From: Euborellia annulipes
Lineage: Eukaryota; Arthropoda; Insecta; Dermaptera; Anisolabididae
Direction of reading: 5' to 3'
NCBI GenBank assembly: GCA_023213315.1
Contig: JAKCPI010005160.1
Coordinates: forward strand, 1-64,000
DNA: 64,000 nucleotides
Shown here piece after piece: positions 25,391 through 35,676 of this stretch. Position 1 is the first letter of the stretch; each line of letters starts with the position of its first letter. Under the pieces are notes generated by a model that was given only the letters and a program-made list of their open reading frames with translations, searched no databases and had not been told where the DNA came from. Made by a program: the position numbers and the translations under genes.

Positions 25391-25481
25391 AGAAAAATTA
25401 ATAAATAAATAAGATATATTTTTTAAAATATGTTTTGTTTATTTAACCGGACTGAATATGGCCTCCTAATCCTGTCTATTG

Positions 25482-26564
25482 TTAAATTTCAAACTGATTA
25501 TTATTATTATACAACAATTATCAGACATCCTTCTCTTAGTGAAAATATTATTTTGTTGCAATCGCGAAATGGTTATCAATAAAGAGAAAATAAATATAAT
25601 TTACATGTATTATTTAAACAATTCTGAATTTACCGATTCTCTAAGAAAGTTCGAAAATTTCCAACAATTTACAGTAAAGACTTTTGGGCCTTTAATAAAT
25701 TATACCTTCCTCATTGTTTGTATTTTATATATTGAAAAATAAATGCAGAATTAATAAAAAATGTCTTTATATATAAACATAATTAAAATAAATCTTCATT
25801 TAGCAAAAATGTTAGGGTATTTTAAAAATGTAATTTTTTTGATAATATGCAAATTAAGCAATCATTTATCTTGAGAGGCTGTTGATTTTCTCCTCTTATA
25901 AATAAGTATTAAAATCGATTCTGTTAATCGACACTAAGGTGCTACCAGCCGCCACCTTAGAACGTGATGAAACGTTTAATATAAATAGTCGGCTCGTTTA
26001 TCGCTAATAGCATTCCTTAAGAAATCGGGGGAATTATTATTTTCCTTTGATTAAAACTAAAATAAACTTGGTTTTGATGAGTTTAAGATAATGAGTGGCT
26101 TGTTGACAGTTTCCAGTTTCGAGATGGGGCCAGTATTTATGGATTCCATCCATCAGAGCAAGAGAGACCTGAGCATTTGCTCCCCGTCCTCTGAATTTCT
26201 AAACAGTAGCGGCCCCGGAGGCCACTAATTATAACCAGCTCTGCCACTTAAGTTTAAATGTCCACCAAATACAAAGCCAACTTTTTATTATTAGAATAAT
26301 ATTTTGGTGTTTGATTAGTAAAGAGCGCCAAAAAAATCTTTCAGTTTTTGTCGATTTTGAGACTTTTCAAGAATTTCTTAGATGCCTCCACCGATATAAA
26401 TGTATTTTGAGATTTTGGAATTTATGAATGTCTTTTTTTTTTTGTTTGACTTTTTCAAAATACGAGATTACATATATGACTAATTTCATTTAATTAGAAC
26501 AAAATACAGTACAAGGCGACTGGACCTTGGAGTTATTGCTTCTTGTGCCCTTCGAAATTGCCAC
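25482..26564. other. intergenic, no gene seen
   Basis: AT-rich to 25.9 kb. The piece at about 26.08-26.27 kb (TTGACAGTTTCCAGTTTCG onward) is non-repetitive and better balanced, so may be regulatory. From about 26.5 kb traces of family A begin. Confidence 0.4.
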
Positions 26565-26845
26565 TAACGATTTTGAAAATTCATAAATCATTTATTTTTT
26601 AGATGCTCTTTAAAATATATTTTCACATTTTACTCTCAAAATTGTTTATTTTTGCTCCCCATAGAAATGAATAAGGAGAAATGGTTACCATGGTAACAAA
26701 ATATAAATATTTAACTATGTTTTTAAATTTGACTTGTTCTGATGTACTCGACACAAGATAAAATCTGGCGTGAGAGCACATCACACTTTCTCTCACCTTC
26801 TGTAATCGATCGGTCAGGTCAGTCACACCAGATTTTTTTTTATTT
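26565..26845 (+). repeat. family A repeat, 3' part, forward
   Basis: It carries TTTTTTAGATGCTCTTTAAA, GGTTACCATGGTAAC, CTCGACACAAGATAAAATC and a decayed terminal hairpin ending GTCACACCAGATTTTT. The 5' half of the family is missing or unrecognisable. Confidence 0.8.
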
Positions 26846-26934
26846 TTATACAAATATGAAAATTTTTCGAAAATTTAAAATATATACAAAGCTTCTTCTA
26901 TATAATAATAAATAGGCGTACATATTTATGGAAG

Positions 26935-27056
26935 CAAGGGCGGATACCCGGGGGAGGGTAAAGGAGGTAATTATGATGTGCGACCAGTCACGCCAGGCAA
27001 AAATAATTTACCCCCCCCGCCACCCCCTCGAAAAACTCCTCTGGATCCGGCCTTGT
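26935..27056. mobile_element. probable hAT-type MITE, short
   Basis: The left end AAGGGCGGATACCCGGGGG and the right end (reverse complement CAAGGCCGGATCCAGAGG) are inverted copies. Flanks TGGAAGCA/TGGAACAG could be a decayed target duplication. The interior holds GTGCGACCAGTCACGCCAG, as in the related elements at 17.4 and 28.6 kb. Confidence 0.6.
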
Positions 27057-27369
27057 GGAACAGATAATTGGAAGTTTAAATACAAAGTCTAACTAAATTG
27101 ACATGGTCCAAAATAAAAATTTTTCTCCCCGCTCACATCTTGTGATGTTTAGAGATCTTTTTCTTTATACAAGTTATATAAAATTTTTCTATAATTCGGA
27201 CTCTTCAGATGTAAACTTAGGTAAATCGAAAAAATGTTGTATATTTAGATACATCGTTAACTGGAAATAAGAGGGGAGAGAACGTTTTATAATTCGAACT
27301 AGGAAACTTACCCTCTCTATAATTCGAATTTTTCCCAGCAACATTTACTCAAAAAAAAAAAAATATTCA

Positions 27370-27615
27370 GTGGAAAGTGGTTCAAAAAAAAAAATATATC
27401 GCCAAAACTTTGAGTATTTCACTATTAACGCTGGCTACAATTCTGAAGAAAAAAAAAAAAGAAATTTTACAAGTCATTTGCAGGGAAACCGCAAGCGGGC
27501 CAGAGACGGTGAATTCCCTATTCTCGAGGATTCGTTAATCAATTGGCTCCGACACTGTAGAGCACAAAATCGTTGGAGGCGCGAAAGCGTCGAAATTGTA
27601 TATAATAAAAACTGA
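27370..27615 (+). pseudogene. pogo/Tigger transposase fragment
   Basis: A frame of about 80 codons contains NRKRARDGEFPILEDSLINW followed by LRHCRAQN. This matches the CENP-B-type DNA-binding segment of pogo/Tigger transposases, where a basic K/R-K/R stretch precedes a motif like FPxLExxLxxWxxxxRxxN. The first helix-turn-helix, the DDE catalytic domain and a proper start codon are missing, and the frame ends in TGA. Flanking sequence is full of the element's terminal-type text (ATAATTCGAA, CTCGATAATTCGAAAG at about 27.66 kb). Wild-type transposases of this group are about 400-600 residues, so this is a dead relic. Confidence 0.7.
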
Positions 27616-27779
27616 AAATGATTTCAATTTTTTTTTCTTTCCTCTTGATAATTCAAAAACTCGATAATTCGAAAGTATGCGCAAACAAAGATACCTCCGG
27701 GGATGAATAATTAAAACTTATCAATTTAAAACCCCCTTTTTTTAAATTAAAAATTATTATTATTTTATTTTTTTTTTTG

Positions 27780-28026
27780 GAATGGGTGCATAAGGTCCGA
27801 AGACCTATAATGACCAATAGTCACATGCAGCCAGGAAGAAAATAAAAACAAAAGGAGAAGCATAAAGGGGAAACTCAACTGCGGGAACTGAGAAGATGCC
27901 TGTTGAGGCTAGACTTGAAAGTCTGAAGATTGTAGGTTTTGGGGAAGATAGACGCAGGGAGCTTGTTCCAATCACGAGAGGTCATGGGGACAAAGGAAGA
28001 ATGAAATTGTTTTGTTCTGTTAGTCG
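27780..28026 (-). pseudogene. 3' end of a non-LTR retrotransposon (CR1/jockey-like)
   Basis: The minus strand encodes about 50 residues including FVPMTSRDWNKLPASIFPK and NLQTFKSSLNRHLL, then a stop at 27877-27875. The pattern SF.P.T.RDWN.LP....F......FK..L...L is the usual C-terminus of reverse-transcriptase polyproteins of CR1/jockey-type LINEs. The following about 95 bases resemble a LINE 3' UTR (CTGGCTGCATGTGACTATTG). A related UTR-like phrase lies at 52.18 kb. An in-frame stop truncates the 5' side. It is a dead 5'-truncated copy. Confidence 0.75.
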
Positions 28027-28039
28027 TTTACCTAGAGAT

Positions 28040-28571
28040 AAGCTCTCTATTTCTTTTCTTTTACTTTCTAATATTTTTAAATGTTAAAATTGATAGCGAC
28101 TTTTTACTGACTATTTAGTAAAAAAAAAATTGAATTAGGCAAATTTTTTCCCCAAATAAGGGAGTTTTTTTTATTTTAGTGATTAGCACTGGATCAATTT
28201 CTATTTTCATGCGCGCCATGTCAAATAAATTCTATAATAATTGGCATATACAATTCCTTCTCGAAATGTTTTTTATGAACTTGAACACTTGCATGATATT
28301 GCATGAGCGTGTCTCTATGTCGTTTGTCAATGGATCTTTGGTAGAAGAAGAAAAATACTCGCCACTTCACCATTTCACCATTTTGCCTCAATCACATCTC
28401 CCTCTCTCTATCTCTCTCTCACTCTGACCACATGATGATTAGCTTCCTTTATTTATCGTGTCTAGAAGAGAAACGCAAATTCTAGCTTTTAAATACGACT
28501 GCGTCGATTTATCAAAAGCATATGCAATTTATTTAATTAAATTTCGAATATTATTCTATAATAAAAAAATA
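28040..28571. other. intergenic, no gene seen
   Basis: AT-rich with a pyrimidine-rich run near 28.4 kb (CTCCCTCTCTCTATCTCTCT). No repeat or exon identified. Confidence 0.4.
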
Positions 28572-28579
28572 GCTCAGGG

Positions 28580-28846
28580 CAAGAGCTGATCCAGAGGTGT
28601 TTCTCGAGGGGCCCCCGGGGGTAATCTGGCGTGACTGATCGCACAGCACACAATTTTTTCTTAATTTCGGTAATTTAAAGGCGCATTCTTTACTTGTTTG
28701 CCAGAATATAAATACAAATCAAATTTTTAAGTGTTAATATTTAAAATTTTACATTAAAAATAAATTTTTTTCGAAAATAAAATATTTTTTTCAAATCTCG
28801 GGGGGGGGGGGGTAATTACCCCTTCACCCCCTTTTTATTGCCCTTG
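28580..28846. mobile_element. hAT-type MITE, 267 bp, perfect TSD
   Basis: Flanked by the perfect 8-bp duplication GCTCAGGG (28572-28579 and 28847-28854). The left end is CAAGAGCTGATCCAG; the right end in reverse complement is CAAGGGCAATAAAAAGG. The interior has GATCGCACAGCACACAATTT, a long G-run at 28800-28812 and GGTAATTACCCC. Fragments of the same family occur at 17.4 and 26.95 kb. Confidence 0.9.
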
Positions 28847-28854
28847 GCTCAGGG

Positions 28855-29010
28855 ACGTGGATGGCGACTACGAGCTGCCCTAGCTGGGACTGGCAGTACT
28901 TCTGTTCTTTGCATGTCAGTCTCTTCTCTTTTATATTTTCAACAGGCGTCAGACCGTGCGACGGGCCGACCTGTTCTATTCCATCCTTCTCGCAAAAATC
29001 CATGAACCGC
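28855..29010 (-). pseudogene. unidentified coding-like fragment
   Basis: The minus strand reads FMDFCEKDGIEQVGPSHGL... and on to CQSQLGQLVVAIHVPEP, then runs into the hAT insertion at 28846. Composition is clearly less AT-rich than the flanks. F..FC...GIE.. is reminiscent of a stretch in retroelement integrases, but the usual following PYHPQSNG-like motif is absent. The opposite strand is also open. Too short to assign; possibly a retroelement relic. Confidence 0.25.
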
Positions 29011-29069
29011 CGACCCACACGGCAGGATGAAGTGGAAGAAAGAAGAAGAAGATTATTTCTATTATAAAA

Positions 29070-32000
29070 AAAATAATAATGAAAATTACAATTAAAAAAA
29101 ATATAATTTTCTTGTTCTGTATAAAATTTTTCATTATTATTTTATCTTTTGGTTCTTCTCTGGGCTGTATGAGAAAATAAATAAAAAATAATCAACGTTT
29201 ATTTATTATTATTGAAGTAAAAGTAATTTAATTCATTTACATTTATTATTTCAGAAATGTCATATTATTACCTAATAAATAATACCTATACTATAATTAT
29301 TCGTGTTGTTGTCTGTCCATTTTTTAATATTTTTGCAATTTGATTTAATGTGAGGAGGGAATCGTAGCTCAGCTTGTCCTTCAATCTGTCAGGTCAGAAT
29401 GCCCAGTGCATCTGACATTGGCTTTATTCTAATAAGTTTAAATGAACTTTTTTACGCTCTAAAAAGGACCTTTCACGAAAGTTATTCGAATGGAGACTTT
29501 AACAGCAGGCTCTTTTTTATTTTATTCTTCTTTAGGTTGACTCATTCAATAAGGAACATAGTATCATATTTCCATTTTCTAGACTGCTTATTTATTAAAA
29601 CTGGAAGGCATATCGAGATGTTTTGGGTGACGGATTTGCAAACAATGGCCCTATGGGCCGATGGGCCTCCCCCTGGCCCGATGGACATGGACAGATAGTC
29701 TGAACCCTGTAATTTTGAAAAGAGGGCGGAATTATTAATGAATTTAAACCAAGGAGTTGATGATCCATGGACAGATAAAATTAACCCAAAGGGGAAAACG
29801 ATTCTTCAGCGTTTTTTTGGATGGCTTAAGTGTTTGTTTGGACTTTAATATTCTATTTACTTAAAATTTTTAAATAATAGGCATCATTCAATAATTAGAT
29901 GTTTATTTCTCTAACAATTTATTTTAAAGATAGAAAAAAGTAATAATAATAGCTGGTATTTATTAAAAAATAATCTTGGCGCCAGAATCTTATAAGCCTA
30001 TATGAATGATTCATTCAACCAATGAGAAAGGCAATTTTTTTTACTCTTATGGCTGATAAGAAATCTCACCAAACTGTCAAATATTTTAAATTATTTTCTT
30101 AAGTTGTTATTCTTTATATTCACAAAAAAATCCTCTTTTTAAGATAAAATGGTATGATTTAAAAAAATTAATATTTTAGATGTGAAAAGTATTAATCCAA
30201 AAGATGAGGTTAGGAAGTAAATAAATAAACTGGCAAGACCAACAAACTGGTTCCATTCAGCAATCAGCGCTTGACACCCATTGTGCAAAAGAGTGTGGAA
30301 TAAATTAAACTTGTAATTTAAAAATGATATTGCGTTGCAACGAGCTCAGGGGGACCTGGAGAGTTCATTAGTAACATCTGCTCGAGAGTTTCAAATTAAA
30401 ATACAATATTTAATTATGTTAGTGAGAAAATATCGATCTGGATGCTATAAAATATTTTTAGTGGTTTCATAAATTTCAAAAAGTAAATCATAGAAAGTGA
30501 TTAAATATTAACTGCCCAATTCATAAAAAAGTTTTTTAAGTAAACATCTGTTTAAGGCTAAATTGTATTTTAGTGAATTTTCTATTCATGAACACAGTTA
30601 AAATGTACTAATAACTGTAAAATTGGCTACAGTTTTTACTTTTAGGTCAAACTTAAATTTTGTCTTATTAAATAAGGGGTCTTGACACTTTAGTTTTTAA
30701 ACAATTCAGACCTAAACAAGTTTATGAATAGTCATTTTGCCCAAAAACTGTAAATCCTCTTAAATAATTATTTACATGATATTAGACGGTAGGGTAAATA
30801 TTTTTTACTTTCAAAAGATTAACACATAAAATAAGAGAAGGTATTTTTTTTTTCAATGAAAGTAACGCTTTAAATTATTCAAATTTAATAGATTAATCAA
30901 AATTTGTTGTTTTTTTTATTTCAGTTTTATTTTGTAACATTTAACGTTTCTTGTTTTAAATTTTGTCCTACTAAAGCAGCTTGAGGCCATCGTCCAAAAA
31001 TATAATGAAGTCTTATCTGTTCAGAAGAGATTTTACTTTTGTATCAAGATATCTCATCCAGCCAGATACAATTCGTTCATTTATCTTAATAAATGTTAAA
31101 CATTATAGTTGTATGCCATCATTTTCTAGGTTTAAATGACAACGATCCTAACCTAAAAGCCCTAAATAATAGTGAAGTCTGCTCTGATGTGACATGGCAT
31201 AACTCAACTCTGGCTACTTATATTGTTCTCAGGAATTGTTTATGCAATATGAGTTTATTATTGCGCTGTGTAGATGTACGGTATTTAGATAGCTTGCAAG
31301 CGTGTCTTAAATTGCTAGAAAAGGGCTCACATATTAATATATTGTTTGTCTGTTGAAGTAGGTCTAACCTTGAGGGTAATTTGTTTTAAAATTCATTGGC
31401 GCTCATAGGTCCAGCTTTTTGCCCTTTTGCCCCGAGGGCTAGAGCTCAAGAGGGAGTCTCAGTTAAATTCCTCACTTCTATTTTTGCATTATAAAATCTT
31501 TGCCTTATATTTTCGGTTAGAAATTTTCTAATTTTGTAATGGTAGATCAGCGAAAAAAATTATTCCAATACCGATGACAGTTTGATTTAGATGAAATAGC
31601 GCTAATGGCGTTCAAGTGAGTAGCGTGTCCGGTTTCGTTGGACAATAGCTATCAATGTGTGCTTTTGGGTGAACCAATAGTCTGTTGGCATCATGTCCTC
31701 TCCTTCCCCTAAGTCAGGGTCTTCTTGGTAAATACCTCTTGCTCTTCAGGTGAAATGGACGACCCGCTGACCTTCCGTTTGTTTGCATTTCTTGGATCCA
31801 GCTATTCGAAATGGAGGATGAAAGTGATCCATCTCGAGCGTCTGCAAACCTCCATCCCCTTAAAAAGACTGGCCCTTCAGGCCCTAAGCAATCGCAAATA
31901 AAGAAAGGCCAGTCATAAGAATAACTTAAACAAAATTATTAGCTTAAAAAATCACATTTATCATCATTTCAATCAAATAACAGGTAGAAATAATTTATTT

Positions 32001-33436
32001 TTAAGAAAATTAAATATATATACAATAGAATAATAATAAATTTCTATGAAGAAAAGAAAAACTATGACACATACGAGCTCATCCCATTGCCTGATATTTT
32101 AGTGATATATTTCTTTCGTTTTCAAATGATTCCCAGCCCTAGGACTTGTTTCATTAGACACAAAGGGTTCCTAATTAATAATCATAACCGTTCTCTTAGC
32201 TTTTACATGACCGATAACGAGATCAAGCTGATTGAGTATAAAACTTTAAAAAAATGTCAAACACGTATACATTAACACTTATCTTGTCTTTATTTGAATA
32301 TGTCTGGTAAATATACCTAGTGACGTTTTGTTCCCACTGCAAACATTAGAACAATTCTTGTGTCAGATACAATTCAACTCTCTATTTGTTCTGGAAAAAC
32401 AGAACATGGAGCCGACCTGGACCTCACCGTGACTGCGCGTCTGCAGATATTATATTATAGAGAGGCAAACCTGGCTCCAAACAATGCAGAACCTTATACC
32501 TAAATAGAGTTTTAAGTACAATCTATTGTTAACTCGCATAAAACTAAGAGTGTGTAAAAAGATCTTTAATGTTCCGTCGTGAATGGTTTCCAGGCAAAAC
32601 AATAATTTGGATTTAAATTATATGTCTTTGAGAAAATTACTTTTTTTTATGAAGGAAAAATGCAAATTTTAAAAGAATAATAAAACAAGAAAAATTAAAA
32701 TAAATAATTTTCATTTTATTCAATATTTGCTCCATAAAAACAAATGAATTAAAATGAGATCGTGGTCAAGTTAATTTTCTTCTCGCTTCCAATCGCAGAT
32801 GCTTTTTGACTTCTTTTGGCCGGGATCAATCGAGCCATCAATTTGCGATTATTTTTAATGGAGATGCATACCAAGATTTATAGGGACTCATAGTCTTGGA
32901 GAAATGAGGTGGTTATAAATTATCATACGTGGCCGTGATGACACATGTTACGTACAAAACTCAACTTACATGTGAATAAAATATGTTTTCGAGTTATAGG
33001 CCGAATCAAGCCCACGTCTGCCGGTTGTCTGTGTGAGTGCAAGCAATCTAGTCAGACGATTGACGGCTTATGCGCTTTAACCCGGTCGTTTCTCGCATCA
33101 CTTTCCAAGTTACTTGTGTTTAAATTTATTGCCCTTTGTTGGATTAAATTTTGCCTTCACACTGTACAAAAAATACGATTCTTAATTTTTTTCTTTTTTT
33201 TTATTTCCTTTTTCCTACCCGTAAAGTTGTATATGTTCTGATTTAAAGTGTCAAGTTACGCCACTAATTAAGATAAATGTTTATTTTCTAACATATCACC
33301 GAATATTTACTTTTTAAGATGTATAAAAAAAAGTCCAGCATGGGGTGATTCTAAAGTTACATTAATTCTGGTTAAATATGATCTCCATATTATAAATTAT
33401 AGTTAGGTGAGGTGTGTTGAGAGGTCTGCCTGGGTG
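29070..33436. other. long intergenic stretch, no confident gene
   Basis: Mostly AT-rich. Two patches are of note. At 31.40-31.90 kb composition is balanced and a good acceptor (CCTCTTGCTCTTCAG) at 31735-31749 precedes a frame of about 49 codons to a TAA at 31899-31901; coding status is doubtful. At 32.77-33.15 kb the sequence is also non-repetitive. A 99-codon frame at 29399-29698 has no recognisable domain. No transposon ends with duplications were found here. Confidence 0.4.
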
Positions 33437-33468
33437 TCCTGCCCCCTGCCCCTGCCCCTGCCCCTCGG
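33437..33468 (+). repeat. CCTGCC hexamer microsatellite
   Basis: Short run of about five CCTGCC/CCTGCCC units within a GC-rich patch ending in CCTCGGCCTCGGAGGCC. Confidence 0.85.
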
Positions 33469-34612
33469 CCATTCAAGCCTCCTCGGCCTCGGAGGCCACA
33501 AAATCCAAAGATCTTTTCATTTTTTATTTCCTTCACTTATACCATACTATTAACAATGAATAATAACTTTCATTTCAAATATAATAGGTGCTTATGTTAT
33601 TAATGCAACGTTTGAGTATTAATTTCTTTTCAGGTGTAGGCCTTTAATAATAAATATTATCTATTTTCTTAGTGTGACGGTGTGAAATGTCAAATATTAA
33701 TGATGAAAAACAAATAAGAGTATAGAAGTAAATTTATTTACAGATGATTATTGCTGGGCATTTCAAATAGAATTTATTTGAATTTGAATTTTTTTAAACA
33801 AAACACTCAAAGGGGTAAAAAGTTCCCTTTATAAAACATTCATTGGTGTTATCTTTAAAAAGTTTATATGATTATGTTAGTTCTTAATTCATTTAATTAA
33901 AAATATGTGTTCTTGTGTTGAGGTCATTCGTAAGGAGGAGGAGGAGAAGGGATAACACTATATTTCCAACTTGTATCTCTCTTTTTATATATATAATATA
34001 TATTTATACTGAAGGCTAGTTTAACATAAGAACAAGGTATAATAAAAATGTATATCTTCCTCCTTCCCTTATGAATGACTTCAACACATAAAACACATTT
34101 TTTTAATTAAAAGAATTAAATACTACTTGATAATTCAGCTAATCCAAATTTAAATGGCGTCCGTACCATTTTATAAAAGAACCTTATGTAAATTTATATT
34201 ACCTCTCATATAAATGGGGCATTTGAATCTTTCATTTTAATTTTAAAACCTAAGTTGAAACCTTTAATTTTATTTTGCGTAATCGTAAGAGCAGGGAAAA
34301 CAAAATGTATGAAGGCGAGAAAAATAGAAATTGAATCTCAATCGAGTCATTTATTTTGGTAAGAAAGACCTTGGGGTATTTTTGAGTTTCCAATCTCTTT
34401 AAAGAGAAATTTGTATCCTATATTTACATTTTCAGCTTTGAAGATGGTCTTGATCAAGACCGAAACTTGTCCAAGAGAGAGATCCAAAATTCGGACTCAA
34501 TTATTGTATAAAATTTTGAATAATTCATTCATTTATTGGTTAAATTGAATTTAAGCTTCAAATTTTATAACTGAATTCCTCATACTTAAAAAAATATACA
34601 TAACTATTAATA
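33469..34612. other. intergenic; single degenerate ribozyme-like motif at 34.44 kb
   Basis: AT-rich. At 34437-34480 the + strand reads TTTGAAGAT, a perfect hairpin (GGTCTTGATCAAGACC), then GAAAC and TTGTC. This is the hammerhead-like layout seen elsewhere, but the first core base is changed and helix I does not pair. No partner copy nearby. Confidence 0.45.
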
Positions 34613-34620
34613 TTATAAAT

Positions 34621-35014
34621 CAGGGGTGGGCAACCCAAATGATCTTGCGGGCCACTTAAATGCATCATAACTCTGCGGGCCGCATATAAAATTCTATATG
34701 CCCTTATAAGATTTAGACCCACTATAGGCATTTTTTGGGGTGAAAAAATAAAATAAATTTATTTATCGAGTTAGAAATTCAATATTTCTTTCATTTACAA
34801 CTTAGTGAAACCTCACATATTCTAAATAATTTTTACTTATAAATATATTTAATTCTTAAACAATATAGTGACTGGATAATGTGAGCTTTGATTAAAAAAA
34901 TTCCATTTTTTTCAAATAAGGGTCTACCTAGTTAAATATATTTTTTAAAAGGGTGAAGAATCTCGCGGGCTGGAAAAGGTTTAAGGCGGCCCGCAGAATG
35001 GCCACACCTGTTTG
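34621..35014. mobile_element. hAT-type element, CAGGGGTGGGCAAC family
   Basis: The left end CAGGGGTGGGCAACCC and the inner GCGGGCC / GGCCCGC inverted motifs are those of a widespread hAT group. The right end is decayed (GGCCACACCTGTTTG). TTATAAAT stands at 34613-34620 and 35015-35022 and is the probable target duplication. No transposase. Confidence 0.8.
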
Positions 35015-35022
35015 TTATAAAT

Positions 35023-35497
35023 TAAGTGAAATTTTATTTATAAGTTAAAGTAAAATGTGATATCAATAAATCGATATTCAAAGAATCTAGATCTAAAAAA
35101 AATATATATATTTCCTGGCTCACATTATATCAAGTGTGATAATATTATTATAAGTAAAATTTAATTATTTTGAAGAAAAAGTTGTTTAATAAATTTTTTT
35201 ATTTAATTTTTATTCATCAACTGTTAAATTGCAAAAATAAAAATGTTAATTTTGTTTATAAAAAAAAATATCTCGAGTCTTGGTTGTCTGTAGATATTAA
35301 ATTAGCAAATAGGCAAGAGGCCAGGATGTAGAAATAAAAATTTTATATTTTGTAGCAAAAAAGTACAGATGTAGGTATTGAATGATTTTCCCAAGTTCAT
35401 ATTTACTGATGATGGCGGCAAGACGCAATTCAGTCAAGAGGCCGTAAAAAATTGTTTGTTATATACTCATACGAGATTAAATATGAACATGTATATT
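35023..35497. other. intergenic, no gene seen
   Basis: AT-rich sequence without recognised repeats or exons. Confidence 0.4.
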
Positions 35498-35676
35498 ATT
35501 AATTATTTATTAAAAATATAAATACTGTACAACGTTTCGACTAGTTATTCTACAGTACTTGAAAACGAACTAAAATTAGTTCGCTGAATCGGAGCAAGCG
35601 CTACAGTACTTGAAAACGACTGCCGAATAAGTAGTCGAAACGTTGTACAGTATTTATATTTTTAATAAATAATTAA
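35498..35676. repeat. inverted repeat with degenerate ribozyme-like motifs
   Basis: The left arm (about 35498-35543) and right arm (about 35632-35676) are inverted copies through AGTCGAAACGTTGTACAGTA and the AT-rich TTTTTAATAAATAATTA. Between them CTACAGTACTTGAAAACGA is directly repeated (35550 and 35601). The right motif keeps helix II (GACT/AGTC) and GAAACGTT, but the core box reads TTGAAAA instead of CTGANGA, so it should be inactive. Same outward arrangement as at 25 and 52 kb. Confidence 0.75.

Larger units (their letters stand above)
25032..25481. repeat. inverted repeat carrying divergent hammerhead-like motifs
   Basis: Two arms of about 175 bp (25032-25206 and 25305-25481) are inverted copies: GGATTAGGAGGTCTTATTCA on the left returns as GAATATGGCCTCCTAATCC on the right, with ATTTAACCGG, TTTCGAC and GACTCTCTTCTCACTGAGGA shared. 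A spacer of about 100 bp separates them. Each arm contains a hammerhead-like motif read outward. Penelope-like elements and retrozymes are the known carriers of such ribozymes in animals; no reverse transcriptase is visible here. Confidence 0.85.

Noticed and set aside
27370..27615. Intact host gene with a CENP-B-like domain
   Set aside because: Only a fragment of the DNA-binding domain is left, the start is not ATG, and flanks carry pogo-type terminal text; a transposon relic.
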